The position numbers and the translations under genes were made by a program. From Acidisoma sp. L85 (lineage in GTDB: Bacteria > Pseudomonadota > Alphaproteobacteria > Acetobacterales > Acetobacteraceae), in the NCBI RefSeq assembly GCF_009765865.1, contig NZ_LMUQ01000061.1, forward strand, positions 50,159 through 114,158: 64,000 nt of DNA, written 5' to 3'. Each line of letters begins with the position of its first letter. Within the stretch, counting starts at the first letter, position 1. Shown piece by piece: positions 37,639 to 46,266 of the stretch. Below the pieces are notes generated by a model. That model ran no database searches. It was not told the origin of the DNA and worked only from the letters and a program-made list of their open reading frames with translations.

Positions 37639-38724
37639 ATGAAAATCGACGGCACGCCCTATCGCAGCATCTGGCTCGCCGAAGACGGCTGGTCCTTGCG
37701 CATCATCGACCAGACCAAGCTGCCCTGGTCCTTCGAAATTCTGACACTGGAAACGGTGGCGGAGGCGGCTCACGCCATCCGCAGCATGCAGGTGCGCGGC
37801 GCACCGCTGATCGGCGCGACCGCCGCCTATGGCCTGTGCCTGGCGCTGCGCGCGGATGCCAGCACCGATGCGATGGAGCGCGACGCAGCGACATTGGCGG
37901 CGACGCGGCCGACCGCCGTGAACCTCAAATGGGCGCTCGACCGCATGCTGACGCGGCTGCGCAATACGCGGCCGGCCGAGCGAGTCGCCACCGCCTATGC
38001 CGAAGCCGCCGCCATCGCGGAGGAGGATGTCGCGCAGAATGCCGCGATCGGGCGGCATGGACTCGAACTCATCAGAGCGCGGCAAAAGCCTGACAAGCCG
38101 GTGCAGGTGCTGACGCATTGCAATGCCGGTTGGATCGCGACGGTGGATTGGGGAACGGCGCTGGCACCCATCTACCAGGCTCACGATGCCGGCATCGGCG
38201 TGCATGTCTGGGTCGATGAAACCCGCCCGCGCAATCAGGGCGCGGCGCTGACGGCTTGGGAACTCGGCCGCCATGGCGTGCCGCATACCGTCATCGCCGA
38301 CAATGCCGGTGGCCATCTGATGCAGCATGCCGAAGTCGATCTCGTGATCGTCGGCGCCGACCGGGTAACGCGGCGCGGCGACGTCGCCAATAAAATCGGC
38401 ACCTATCTCAAGGCGCTTGCCGCGCATGACAATTCGGTGCCGTTCTGGGTCGCCGTTCCCTCCACCACGATCGACTGGACGATCGAGGATGGCGTGGCCT
38501 CGATCCCCATAGAGGAGCGTGCGGAAACGGAAGTCACGATGATGACGGGACCGACAGCGGATGGCACGCTCGCCACCGTGCGCGTGACGCCGCATGGCAG
38601 CGGCGCCGCCAATCCCGCTTTCGACGTGACACCGGCGCGGCTGGTTTCTGGCCTCATCACCGAGCGTGGGCTTTGCGACGCGACGACCGAAGGCCTTGCC
38701 TCACTCTTTCCCGAGCACGCATGA
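37639..38724 (+). CDS. mtnA: S-methyl-5-thioribose-1-phosphate isomerase
   Basis: 361 residues, eIF2B-alpha-like fold. [21 protein letters not shown] near 51, [19 protein letters not shown] near 156 (catalytic Cys), [20 protein letters not shown] near 191 and [36 protein letters not shown] (Asp in the GADR segment) mark MtnA of methionine salvage. No other mtn gene adjoins, so either the rest is elsewhere or it serves an alternative MTA shunt. Ends in an ATGA overlap with the DUF2272 gene. Confidence 0.95.
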   Translation: MKIDGTPYRSIWLAEDGWSLRIIDQTKLPWSFEILTLETVAEAAHAIRSMQVRGAPLIGATAAYGLCLALRADASTDAMERDAATLAATRPTAVNLKWALDRMLTRLRNTRPAERVATAYAEAAAIAEEDVAQNAAIGRHGLELIRARQKPDKPVQVLTHCNAGWIATVDWGTALAPIYQAHDAGIGVHVWVDETRPRNQGAALTAWELGRHGVPHTVIADNAGGHLMQHAEVDLVIVGADRVTRRGDVANKIGTYLKALAAHDNSVPFWVAVPSTTIDWTIEDGVASIPIEERAETEVTMMTGPTADGTLATVRVTPHGSGAANPAFDVTPARLVSGLITERGLCDATTEGLASLFPEHA

Positions 38725-39599
38725 GCCACATGAACTGGCGTGCCGCCGTCGCGCTCGCCGCGGCGCTTGTGCTCAGCGCTTGCGCCGTCAACAAGCACCC
38801 GGCACCGGTTGCCGGACGCACGGCGCCCGCGCCACCGACCTTCTCCTCCTGTGTTCAGCAAACGGGCGATCCACAGGAACCGCCTTTTATTCGGCAGTGC
38901 TACGAACCCTTCTCGCGCGCCTCAGCCGTCGCCATCGCCATGCGCGAATGGCGAGCCTGGGGCAGTGTCGTCTATGACGCAGACCCGAGAAACGAGCTGC
39001 CGCCTGACCCGAATACCAAGGCCGAACGGCAGGACGGCTATTGGCAACGCGTTGGAGAATATTGGTGGCTCGGCCTGAACCAGAACGATCCCGCGACAGC
39101 CTGGACCGGCAAGCATGACGAAACCGGCGCGGATTTCGCGCCCGAGGGCGACAGCCAATATGCCTGGTCCGCCGCTTTCATCTCTTATGTAATGCGCATG
39201 GCCGGGGCTGGCCCGTCCTTTCCTTATGCAAGATCGCATGTCGATTACATCGACATCGCGGCGCAGGAGACCGCCGGTACGGCGCAGGGCTATTCGATCG
39301 AGGCGCAGCCGCCCGCGACTTATCCGCCCGCGCTCGGCGATCTCATCTGCTTCGGGCGCGGTCGCGCGGAGAGGCTGCGCTACACGGATCTTCCGACCGG
39401 TCACTTCCCTGGCCATTGCGGCATTGTCGTAAGCGGGCAGCCCGGCCAGATCAGCATCATCGGTGGCAATGTCGAGGATGCGGTGGCGCTCACCCATGTT
39501 CCGCTGACGGCCCAAGGAACGCTTGCGACTCCTGACGGCGTGTCCATCGACCCACGCTATCCGTGGCTGGTGGTGATCCGCGTTCTATACGCGCGGTAA
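38721..39599 (+). CDS. DUF2272 lipoprotein
   Basis: 292 residues. A lipobox ALVLSAC-A near residues 13-20 after a hydrophobic stretch indicates a lipoprotein. The C-terminal domain has [41 protein letters not shown] and [11 protein letters not shown], the DUF2272 pattern that resembles NlpC/P60-like or CHAP cell-wall amidases, with His in HCGIVV. Catalysis is unproven. The ATG overlaps the mtnA stop as ATGA. Confidence 0.82.
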   Translation: MSHMNWRAAVALAAALVLSACAVNKHPAPVAGRTAPAPPTFSSCVQQTGDPQEPPFIRQCYEPFSRASAVAIAMREWRAWGSVVYDADPRNELPPDPNTKAERQDGYWQRVGEYWWLGLNQNDPATAWTGKHDETGADFAPEGDSQYAWSAAFISYVMRMAGAGPSFPYARSHVDYIDIAAQETAGTAQGYSIEAQPPATYPPALGDLICFGRGRAERLRYTDLPTGHFPGHCGIVVSGQPGQISIIGGNVEDAVALTHVPLTAQGTLATPDGVSIDPRYPWLVVIRVLYAR

Positions 39600-39614
39600 C
39601 GCGACGACCGTTGA

Positions 39615-39640
39615 CCGTGTTCGGCAAAGGCCGAGCACGG
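39615..39640. repeat. REP-like palindrome, copy 1
   Basis: CCGTGTTCGGC-AAAG-GCCGAGCACGG, an 11-base stem with one T:G pair, 16 bases after the DUF2272 stop codon. It shares the TCGGC-loop-GCCGA core with copies at 40289 and 52327 and may also act as a terminator. Confidence 0.6.
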
Positions 39641-39663
39641 CGGCTAGCCGGAGATGGTGGACG

Positions 39664-40209
39664 CTAGAGCGGCTTGCCCTCGCTGCTTGCCCAGGCGGCC
39701 ATCAGCGCGTTGCTCGGGCGGTTTTTGTCCGCGACCTTGCGCGCCGTCTCTGCGCCCGCGACAGGCAAACCTCTGGGATCGAGCAGGCCGACCTGCACGA
39801 GAACCGAGGCCTGGTCCCAATAGATATGCTCGTGAAGCAGCTTGTCGCCCTCGAACCGGATGACGGCGATCGCTGGAATCTCGACCGCACGGCCAGTGGG
39901 TTCGACGCCCGGCAGCATCCAGTCGATGACTGTCGTATGCGTGAAGCCGATGATGAACTCATCGACGATCTGGCTGTCGCCGACGGTGCGGCTGATCGGC
40001 GTCAGACGAAGGTCCGGCGGATTGCCTTGGATGAAGTGAAATTTGTAGAAGCGCTTGAGTTCGTCGTGCCCGACGCCGCCGGTCATGGTCGGGATGTGGT
40101 TGACGTAGGGTGTGGCGACCATCGTCGCCATCGTCGCATCGACATCCCGCGTCTCGAACTCGTAGCGGCAATGCGCCTCCCAAAGCGCGACCAGATCGGG
40201 TTTCGTCAT
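39664..40209 (-). CDS. SnoaL/NTF2-like protein
   Basis: 181 residues from MTKPDLVALWEAHCRYEFETRDVDATMATMV. The pattern YVNHIPTMTGGVGHDELKRFYKFHFI, VGDSQIVDEFIIGFTHTTVIDWMLPGVEPTGR and IAVIRFEGDKLLHEHIYWDQASVLVQVGLLDP is the NTF2-like alpha+beta cone of SnoaL-related proteins, which may be isomerases or ligand binders. AGAGGA precedes the ATG by about 8 bases. The substrate is unknown. Confidence 0.75.
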   Translation of the reverse strand: MTKPDLVALWEAHCRYEFETRDVDATMATMVATPYVNHIPTMTGGVGHDELKRFYKFHFIQGNPPDLRLTPISRTVGDSQIVDEFIIGFTHTTVIDWMLPGVEPTGRAVEIPAIAVIRFEGDKLLHEHIYWDQASVLVQVGLLDPRGLPVAGAETARKVADKNRPSNALMAAWASSEGKPL

Positions 40210-40288
40210 CTGCGGTTCCTCTCCCAATTCCGCGTGTCGCTGAGCGGGTCACCTGCGTATCGCTGAGCACTTCCTCGCCACAACCCAT

Positions 40289-40318
40289 CGTCATGCTCGG
40301 CGAAGGCCGAGCATGACG
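40289..40318. repeat. REP-like palindrome, copy 2
   Basis: CGTCATGCTCGGC-GAAG-GCCGAGCATGACG, a perfect 13-base stem with tetraloop GAAG, between the SnoaL-like and rhodanese genes. It begins CGTCAT and ends ATGACG like the 52327 element. Confidence 0.75.
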
Positions 40319-40379
40319 GTACTGGCTAGGTCCCAGCCTGTACTAGTCCGCGCGTCGCCGACCCGCCACACCAAGCTGG

Positions 40380-40790
40380 CTATCGCTGCTGCCAAGGCAG
40401 CCCGTCTGCCTTCCAGCCCGCAACGGTTCCGCGATGTCCTTCGGGTCCCACCGGCCCCTCGAAACCATCGGCCACATTGTAGACCTCGGGAAAACCCGCC
40501 GCCCGTGCGGCCTGCGCGGCGGCCAGGCTGCGCGCGCCACTGCGGCATATAAAGAAAACCCGGTGTTCGGGGGTGAGGCCCGCGGCACGCAAATGCTCGA
40601 CGAAGGCACCGTTGCGCTGCATCGACGGATAGACCTGCCAAGGGATCAGCACCGGCTCCTTACCAGCCTCCTCCAGGTTCGGCAGGCCGACGAAGTTCCA
40701 TTCGGCATCGGTCCGCACGTCGCATAGCGCGGCTTGCGGATCGCTCTTGAGGGCATCCCAAACCTTGCCCGGCTCGATGTCTTCGATCAT
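40380..40790 (-). CDS. Rhodanese-like sulfurtransferase
   Basis: 136 residues. ALCDVRTDAEWNFVGLPNL near 21 is the first rhodanese motif and VFFICRSGARSLAAAQAA near 78 holds the catalytic Cys loop CRSGAR; the fold ends GFPEVYNVADGFEGPV. It presumably carries persulfide sulfur. The ATG at 40790 has GAGGAG 8 bases upstream, so the much longer open frame is ignored. It is divergent from cysK, 71 bases apart, suggesting shared control of sulfur metabolism. Confidence 0.9.
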   Translation of the reverse strand: MIEDIEPGKVWDALKSDPQAALCDVRTDAEWNFVGLPNLEEAGKEPVLIPWQVYPSMQRNGAFVEHLRAAGLTPEHRVFFICRSGARSLAAAQAARAAGFPEVYNVADGFEGPVGPEGHRGTVAGWKADGLPWQQR

Positions 40791-40861
40791 GTCTCTTCTC
40801 CTCGCGTCTCGGTGGCCAGTGAAGGCCCCGCGGCATCGGGATGGCAAGAGCGAGGACCGGC

Positions 40862-41875
40862 ATGTCCACTGATCGTCTGACGCCGAGCGACGCCGCGATC
40901 GCCGACGGCCTCGTCGGTGCCATCGGCGGAACGCCGCTGATCCGCCTGCGCCGCGCATCTGAGGCCACCGGCTGCACCATTCTCGGCAAGGCGGAGTTCA
41001 TGAACCCTGGCGGTTCCGTGAAGGATCGCGCCGCCCTCGCCATCATCCTCAACGCCGAACAGCGCGGCCAATTGCGCACCGGCGGCACGATCGTCGAAGG
41101 TACCGCCGGGAATACCGGCATCGGCATCACGCTCGTCGCCAATGCGCGCGGCTACAAATCCGTCATCGTGATGCCGGAGACCCAGAGTCAGGAGAAGATC
41201 GACTTTCTCCGGATGATTGGCGCCGATCTGCGTCTGGTGCCCGCCAAGCCTTTCAAGGACCCGGGCAACTACGTCCATGTCGCGCGTCGCCTGGCGGACG
41301 AGCTCGATGCCGTCTACGCTGACCAATTCGACAATCTCGCCAATCGCCGTGGCCATGCGATGACGACCGGCGTCGAGATCTGGGCGCAAACCAACGGCCG
41401 CATCGACGCCTTCACCTGCGCCTGCGGTACTGGCGGCACGCTCGCCGGGGTGTCCGATGCGCTCAAGCTGCGCAGTTCGCGCGTGAAGATTGTCTTGGCT
41501 GACCCCACAGGCAGCGGCCTCTATGGCTGGGTGAAATCGAACGACCTCTCGGTCGAGGGCAGTTCCATCACCGAGGGCATCGGCCAGTCCCGCGTGCCCG
41601 GTAACCTTCGCGACGCCCAGATCGACGATGCTCTACGCGTCACCGATGAGGAGGCGCTGGAGCAAGTGTACGACCTTCTACAGTGTGAGGGGCTCTCGGT
41701 CGGCGGCTCGGCCGGCATCAATGTCGCCGCCGCCATCCGCCTCGGACGTCAGATGGGGCCTGACCATGTCATCGTCACCATTCTCTGTGACGGCGGGGCG
41801 CGCTATCAGTCCAGGCTCTTCAATCCTGACTTCCTGCGCGGCCGGGGACTGACGCCGCCGTCCTGGATGAGTTGA
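40862..41875 (+). CDS. cysK: Cysteine synthase A
   Basis: 337 residues, fold-type II PLP enzyme making Cys from O-acetylserine and sulfide. GAIGGTPLIRL near 20, FMNPGGSVKDRAAL near 48 with the PLP Lys, IVEGTAGNTGIG near 80 (the usual xxSGNTG Ser is Ala here in TAGNTG), ACGTGGTLAGVS near 189 and LSVGGSAGIN near 281. Ser to Ala substitution in the first asparagine loop is known in this long CysK group, so activity is not excluded. GAGG lies before the ATG at 40862. Confidence 0.93.
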   Translation: MSTDRLTPSDAAIADGLVGAIGGTPLIRLRRASEATGCTILGKAEFMNPGGSVKDRAALAIILNAEQRGQLRTGGTIVEGTAGNTGIGITLVANARGYKSVIVMPETQSQEKIDFLRMIGADLRLVPAKPFKDPGNYVHVARRLADELDAVYADQFDNLANRRGHAMTTGVEIWAQTNGRIDAFTCACGTGGTLAGVSDALKLRSSRVKIVLADPTGSGLYGWVKSNDLSVEGSSITEGIGQSRVPGNLRDAQIDDALRVTDEEALEQVYDLLQCEGLSVGGSAGINVAAAIRLGRQMGPDHVIVTILCDGGARYQSRLFNPDFLRGRGLTPPSWMS

Positions 41876-41958
41876 GATCGGGTGCGGTACGCGAGCAATT
41901 GTCTTCCACATCCGACCCGCCCACTTGCTATTATTGACCCGTTATCTTCCTCCGACTG

Positions 41959-43158
41959 ATGGAACCTAGTTTGTCCGCATCACCGGCCTTCGGCCTGACG
42001 AAGGAGCCCGGCACCGCCGGCTCGGCCACCGACGAAGAGCACGGGCGCGGTGGCCTGGGCGAAGCGCTCGGGCTCACGGTCGGCGAGTCCGACGATACGG
42101 AACTGCGGCGGCATGACATGCCGCTACCGCGCTCGACCCAATCCGTCTGCCTCGGCATCCTGACGACCATCGCGATCCTGGCGTGTCTCTATGTCGCCCG
42201 GGACATCGTGCTGCCGGTGGTCCTCGCGATCGTGCTCAAGCTGCTGTTCCAGCCATTGGTAAAGCTGCTGGAACGGGTGCATGTGCCGAAGGCGGTCGGC
42301 GCGCTGTTCTCGATTGCACTGCTCCTTGGCGTCTTCGTCGGCCTTGGGATGCTGCTGTCGAGCCCGGCTTCCCGCTGGGCCGGGCAGTTGCCTCAGGCCT
42401 GGCCGATGCTGCAGAAGCGCTTCGCCATGCTGAAAACGCCGGTGGATCATATTCAGCGCACGCTCGAGAATATGGGTGTCCATTTCACCGGGCCGGGATC
42501 GGATTCCTTCTTCGCTCATCCCGTCGGCATGGTGACGGCGGTCTTCAGCGGCACCGGCACTGTCGCCTCCCATCTCTTGGAGACGCTGCTCGTCCTCTTC
42601 TATCTCTTGGTCTTCGGCGAAACCTTCCTGCGCCGCCTGGTGGAGGTACTGCCCCGCTTCGACGACAAGCGCGAGGCGGTGGAAATCTCCATGCATATGG
42701 AGAAGGACCTCTCGGCCTATCTCCTGACCATCACGATCATCAACGCCGTGGTTGGTTGCGCGACCGGCGCGGTGATGTGGATCTGCGGCGTGCCGGGCGC
42801 GATTCTTTGGGGCGTCGTTGCCTTCTGCCTCAACTTCGTACCGATCCTCGGGCCGTTCTGCGGCATCCTGGTTTTCCTGGCGGTCGGCATTGTGACCTGG
42901 GGATTCGAGTGGTTCTCGATCCTGCCGGCGGGCCTGTATTTCGGGATCCATGTCGCGGAAGGCGAGATCATCACGCCGATGCTGCTGGCGAGTCGCTTCA
43001 CCATAAATCCGGTCGCGGTGATGCTGTCCTTGATCTTCTGGTATTGGATGTGGGGTGTCGCGGGCGCCATTCTGGCGGTGCCGATGCTCGCCATAATGAA
43101 GATCGTTTGTGATCGCCTGCGCCCCTTCCGCGCCTTCGGCCATCTGCTGGAAGGCTAG
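41959..43158 (+). CDS. AI-2E family transporter
   Basis: 399 residues. After a 55-residue hydrophilic N-terminus, eight hydrophobic helices follow, beginning VCLGILTTIAILACLYVARDIVLPVVLAIVLKLLFQPL. The central soluble segment and the C-terminal IPILGPFCGILVFLAVG-like and GEIITPMLLASRFTINPVAVMLSLIFWYWMWG motifs mark the AI-2E/PerM family. Such permeases may move quorum signal, Na+/H+ or small anions; the substrate is unknown. An internal ATG at 42118 could give a protein without the N-terminal tail. Confidence 0.88.
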   Translation: MEPSLSASPAFGLTKEPGTAGSATDEEHGRGGLGEALGLTVGESDDTELRRHDMPLPRSTQSVCLGILTTIAILACLYVARDIVLPVVLAIVLKLLFQPLVKLLERVHVPKAVGALFSIALLLGVFVGLGMLLSSPASRWAGQLPQAWPMLQKRFAMLKTPVDHIQRTLENMGVHFTGPGSDSFFAHPVGMVTAVFSGTGTVASHLLETLLVLFYLLVFGETFLRRLVEVLPRFDDKREAVEISMHMEKDLSAYLLTITIINAVVGCATGAVMWICGVPGAILWGVVAFCLNFVPILGPFCGILVFLAVGIVTWGFEWFSILPAGLYFGIHVAEGEIITPMLLASRFTINPVAVMLSLIFWYWMWGVAGAILAVPMLAIMKIVCDRLRPFRAFGHLLEG

Positions 43159-43204
43159 CCGCCCGCGATGCGGCGGCATGGCATGAAGGTTTGCCGCGCT
43201 TAGC

Positions 43205-44377
43205 ATGGAGCAGTTCGACGCCATCGTGCTCGGGGCCGGCGCGGCCGGCCTGATGGCGGCGATGACCGCGGGGCAGCGCGGCCGGCGCGTGCTTCTGCTC
43301 GACCATGGCGCCGAAGCGGGTGCCAAGATCATCATATCCGGCGGCGGTCGCTGCAACTTCACCAATCGCGAGACGCCGCCGACGCGCTTCCTCTCGGCCA
43401 ATCCGCATTTCGCCAAATCGGCGCTCAGCCGCTACCCGCCTGCCGCCTTTATCGCGCTGATCGACCGCCACGGGATTGCCTGGCACGAGAAGACGCTGGG
43501 CCAGCTGTTCTGCGACGGCTCAGCGCGGCAGGTGGTCGCCCTGCTGCTCGCCGAATGCGCGGCGGCGGGCGTCGTGCTGCGGCTGGGTCAGCGCGTTAGC
43601 GATCTCGGCCATGACGGCCAGGCATTTCGCGTCGAGACCCCAAGCGGTGGCGTGACGGCGGCTGCCCTGGTGGTGGCGACTGGTGGCCTCTCGATCCCGA
43701 AAATGGGCGCGACCGGCTTCGCTTATGACATCGCGCGAAAATTCGGCTTACCTATCGTCACACCCGAACCGGCGCTCGTGCCGCTGACCTTCGCGGAGCC
43801 AGAGCTTGGCCTGATGCGCGGCTTGAGTGGCGTCTCCTGCGAAGCGATCGCCCGCGTCGGCAAAACCGCCTTTAGGGAGGCGCTGCTCTTCACCCATCGC
43901 GGCCTCTCCGGCCCCGCCATCCTGCAAGCCTCGAGCTACCTCGGCCCGAACGGCAACCTGTCGCTCGACCTCACGCCGGAGCGGGATGCGCGGGCCTGGC
44001 TGTTCTCGCTGAAGCGCGAGCGGCCACGGATCGAGCTGCGCACGGCCTTGGCGGAGGCCCTGCCCCAACGCCTCGCCGCGGCCCTGGCGGAGGGCGCGAC
44101 ACGGCCGATGGCGGAACTCACCGACAAGACGTTGTCGGCGGTGGCAGAGCGACTGAAGAACTGGCGCCTGGTCCCCTCGGGTTCCGAGGGCTTCGCCAAA
44201 GCCGAGGTCACGCGCGGGGGTGTCGATACCAGCGCGCTCTCATCCCAGACGATGGCGGCGCGCAATGTGCCGGGCCTCTACTTCATTGGTGAAGCGGTGG
44301 ACGTGACCGGCTGGCTGGGCGGCTACAATTTCCAATGGGCCTGGGCGAGCGGATGGGTGGCCGGCCACGCAATCTAG
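43205..44377 (+). CDS. HI0933/YhiN-type FAD-dependent oxidoreductase
   Basis: 390 residues. An N-terminal Rossmann motif DAIVLGAGAAGLMAAM, ISGGGRCNFTNRE near 44, KTLGQLFCDGSARQVV near 95, VVATGGLSIPKMGATGFAYDIA near 156, FTHRGLSGPAILQASSY near 232 and the C-terminal LYFIGEAVDVTGWLGGYNFQWAWASGW are the HI0933 flavoprotein family (the TIGR03862 type). Function is not established; an unidentified dehydrogenase. Confidence 0.9.
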   Translation: MEQFDAIVLGAGAAGLMAAMTAGQRGRRVLLLDHGAEAGAKIIISGGGRCNFTNRETPPTRFLSANPHFAKSALSRYPPAAFIALIDRHGIAWHEKTLGQLFCDGSARQVVALLLAECAAAGVVLRLGQRVSDLGHDGQAFRVETPSGGVTAAALVVATGGLSIPKMGATGFAYDIARKFGLPIVTPEPALVPLTFAEPELGLMRGLSGVSCEAIARVGKTAFREALLFTHRGLSGPAILQASSYLGPNGNLSLDLTPERDARAWLFSLKRERPRIELRTALAEALPQRLAAALAEGATRPMAELTDKTLSAVAERLKNWRLVPSGSEGFAKAEVTRGGVDTSALSSQTMAARNVPGLYFIGEAVDVTGWLGGYNFQWAWASGWVAGHAI

Positions 44378-44411
44378 ATTTGGCTCACCAGGTCTGGGCT
44401 AACACCTAGTG

Positions 44412-44606
44412 ATGGCAGACGAATTATATGAGCGGGACATTCTGATTTGGTCGGAGCAGCAATCCGACCTGCTATGGCTATGCCGTGGCCCAAGCCCGCG
44501 CCGGACACCCCTCCTCACCAGACCTCGCTCCGCGATGCCCCTTCTCCCTCGACGATCTCCTTTCGCTGAATGTCGAGCCTTCGGCGCCGGCGGCCCGGTT
44601 GCATGA
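44412..44606 (+). pseudogene. Truncated DUF29-like fragment
   Basis: MADELYERDILIWSEQQSDLL resembles the N-terminus of DUF29 proteins (typically LYEEDFYAWTQEQAALL), but after about 25 residues the frame becomes Pro/Arg-rich and unrelated and stops at 65 residues instead of the usual 140-150. I read it as the stump of a decayed gene. Confidence 0.5.
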
Positions 44607-44628
44607 GCCGGGCCAGCCCTAAACGCCC

Positions 44629-45231
44629 TCAGCCCTTCTTGAACCCACCCTCGAAAACGCTCTCGCTGATCGGCTTGCGGGGGCTCGGCGCCTCACGGGC
44701 CTGAAGTTGCTCCGGCAGAACCGACTTGTCGCACTGGCGGCCGATCGCGACGGCGGCTTCCACGCGATGGCCCTCAGGCACGTCGAGCTCGGCGAAGGCG
44801 CGCGGGATGTCGAAGCCGACCATGCCGTGCGTGTGCCAGCCGATCCGCTGCGCCTCCAGCGCCATATAGGCCCAGGCCGCGCCCGTATCGAAGGAATGGC
44901 TATGCGAAGGCACCGGCTTCTCGCTGCTCGGGGTCGTCATGAGGGAATTGGAGACGACAATCACCAGCGCCCCCGCTTCCTTGGCCCAAGACTGGTTGAA
45001 GGGGATCAGCAGCCCAAGCAGCTTCTCCCAATGCGGCGTGCCGCGCCGGGCATAAACGAAGCGCCACGGTTGGGAGTTGTAGGAGGACGGCGCCCAGCGC
45101 GCGGCCTCGAAGATAGTCATCAGATCGGCTTCGGAGATCACCTCCCCGGTGAAGGCGCGGGGCGACCAGCGCTCTAGGAATTGGGCGCTGATCGGATGGT
45201 CGGCCGTGCGGCCGTTGGCGGTCGTTGTCAT
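44629..45231 (-). CDS. Nitroreductase-family protein
   Basis: 200 residues. ISAQFLERWSPRAFTGEVISEADLMTIFEAARWAPSSYNSQPWRFVYARR is the FMN-binding start; DTGAAWAYMALEAQRIGWHTHGMVGFD near 115 and the C-terminal ISESVFEGGF fit small nitroreductases. It probably binds FMN as a dimer and uses NAD(P)H; the substrate is unknown. Flanked by the DUF29 stump and the LpxO-like gene. Confidence 0.87.
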   Translation of the reverse strand: MTTTANGRTADHPISAQFLERWSPRAFTGEVISEADLMTIFEAARWAPSSYNSQPWRFVYARRGTPHWEKLLGLLIPFNQSWAKEAGALVIVVSNSLMTTPSSEKPVPSHSHSFDTGAAWAYMALEAQRIGWHTHGMVGFDIPRAFAELDVPEGHRVEAAVAIGRQCDKSVLPEQLQAREAPSPRKPISESVFEGGFKKG

Positions 45232-45282
45232 TCTTTCTCTCCTGGGTCTCGGCGGAGTAATAGGTTGGGTGGCGAACGCCTA

Positions 45283-46107
45283 CTATCGAGGCTGGGCGTT
45301 CCGCAGAGCCTCCGCCTCGGCGTAGAATTTCTTCTCCCACGCCGTATGGTTCTCCGCCCCTTCCCGAATGAAGGGCGTGAAGATCGCGACACTGAGCAAT
45401 AGCTTGTGGAACAGCACGGCCGGGAACCGCAGCGGCTTGTCGAAATCGACAAACAGCACCACGCGCGTCTCGTCGGAATGATTCCAGGCCTCATGCTCGA
45501 AGGCATCGTCGAAGATCAGCGCGCGGCCCTCCTGCCAATGGCAGATCTGCTTGTCGACGCGGATCGCGATCTTGTCGGGATAGGGCGGCACCTTGAGGCC
45601 GAGATGCAGGCGCAGGACGCCGTTATAGGGGCCGCGATGGGCCGGCAGATGCTTGCCCGGCTCGAAGATCGAGAACATCGCCGTCCGCAGACCAGGTATT
45701 TTCTGGACGATGCGCCAGGTTTCCGGACAAAGCGCGGTGTTATTCGCGGAGGTATGGCCATAGCCGGTGAGGAAGAACGTCTTCCAGCCGGCATCGGTGC
45801 TGATCGTCGCGACATCGGTCGAGATGTCATGAAAGCTCGGCAGGTCCTGCTTGCGGACCAGGACATGATCGAGTTCGGTGCGGATCAGGGCCCATTCCCG
45901 CTCGATCTCATGCGCCCAGGCGAAAGTCGCGAGGTCATAGACCGGCGGATTGCCGACCTTGGAGCAGCGGAGGTTCATCCGCTCCACCCAGGCGACCACG
46001 CTCATGACGGCACGCGTGGTCAGGCTGGGACGCCCCATGGGCTTGATGCCCTCGGTCCCGAAGGCCTGCTTGGCATCGCCCGACGGATTGGTGTTCACCC
46101 CGTCCAT
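45283..46107 (-). CDS. Aspartyl/asparaginyl beta-hydroxylase-like (LpxO-like) protein
   Basis: 274 residues from MDGVNTNPSGDAKQ. The double-stranded beta-helix has the iron ligands of the family: LPAHRGPYNGVLRLHLGLKVP near 152 (first His), RALIFDDAFEHEAWNHSDETRVVLFVDFDKPL near 195 (second His in HEAWN). Fe(II)/2-oxoglutarate hydroxylases of this type include LpxO, which 2-hydroxylates lipid A acyl chains at the membrane; a C-terminal hydrophobic stretch (LLLSVAIFTPFI) suits membrane attachment. GGAG lies before the ATG at 46107; the upstream in-frame start at 46131 lacks this. A 48-codon homologue of its N-terminus lies at 47174-47320. Confidence 0.82.
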   Translation of the reverse strand: MDGVNTNPSGDAKQAFGTEGIKPMGRPSLTTRAVMSVVAWVERMNLRCSKVGNPPVYDLATFAWAHEIEREWALIRTELDHVLVRKQDLPSFHDISTDVATISTDAGWKTFFLTGYGHTSANNTALCPETWRIVQKIPGLRTAMFSIFEPGKHLPAHRGPYNGVLRLHLGLKVPPYPDKIAIRVDKQICHWQEGRALIFDDAFEHEAWNHSDETRVVLFVDFDKPLRFPAVLFHKLLLSVAIFTPFIREGAENHTAWEKKFYAEAEALRNAQPR

Positions 46108-46191
46108 GGTCGTCTCCACTGAGTGGCGCAAAGCGAAGCTATGGCGCAGCTACCTCGCGGTGGGAAGTAGCGCGGCGCTAGGGGCAGAGGG

Positions 46192-46221
46192 TTGATCCGC
46201 TTCGCGTCGATGTCGTAACAT
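46192..46221 (+). promoter_or_regulatory. Candidate promoter of the GTCR-protein gene
   Basis: TTGATC and TAACAT are 18 bases apart and end 45 bases before the start codon at 46267, in the divergent gap from the LpxO-like gene. The match to RpoD consensus is moderate. Confidence 0.4.
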
Positions 46222-46266
46222 TACAATCAGCGAACGACACGAAGTGATGGCGGGAGACTGAGAGCG

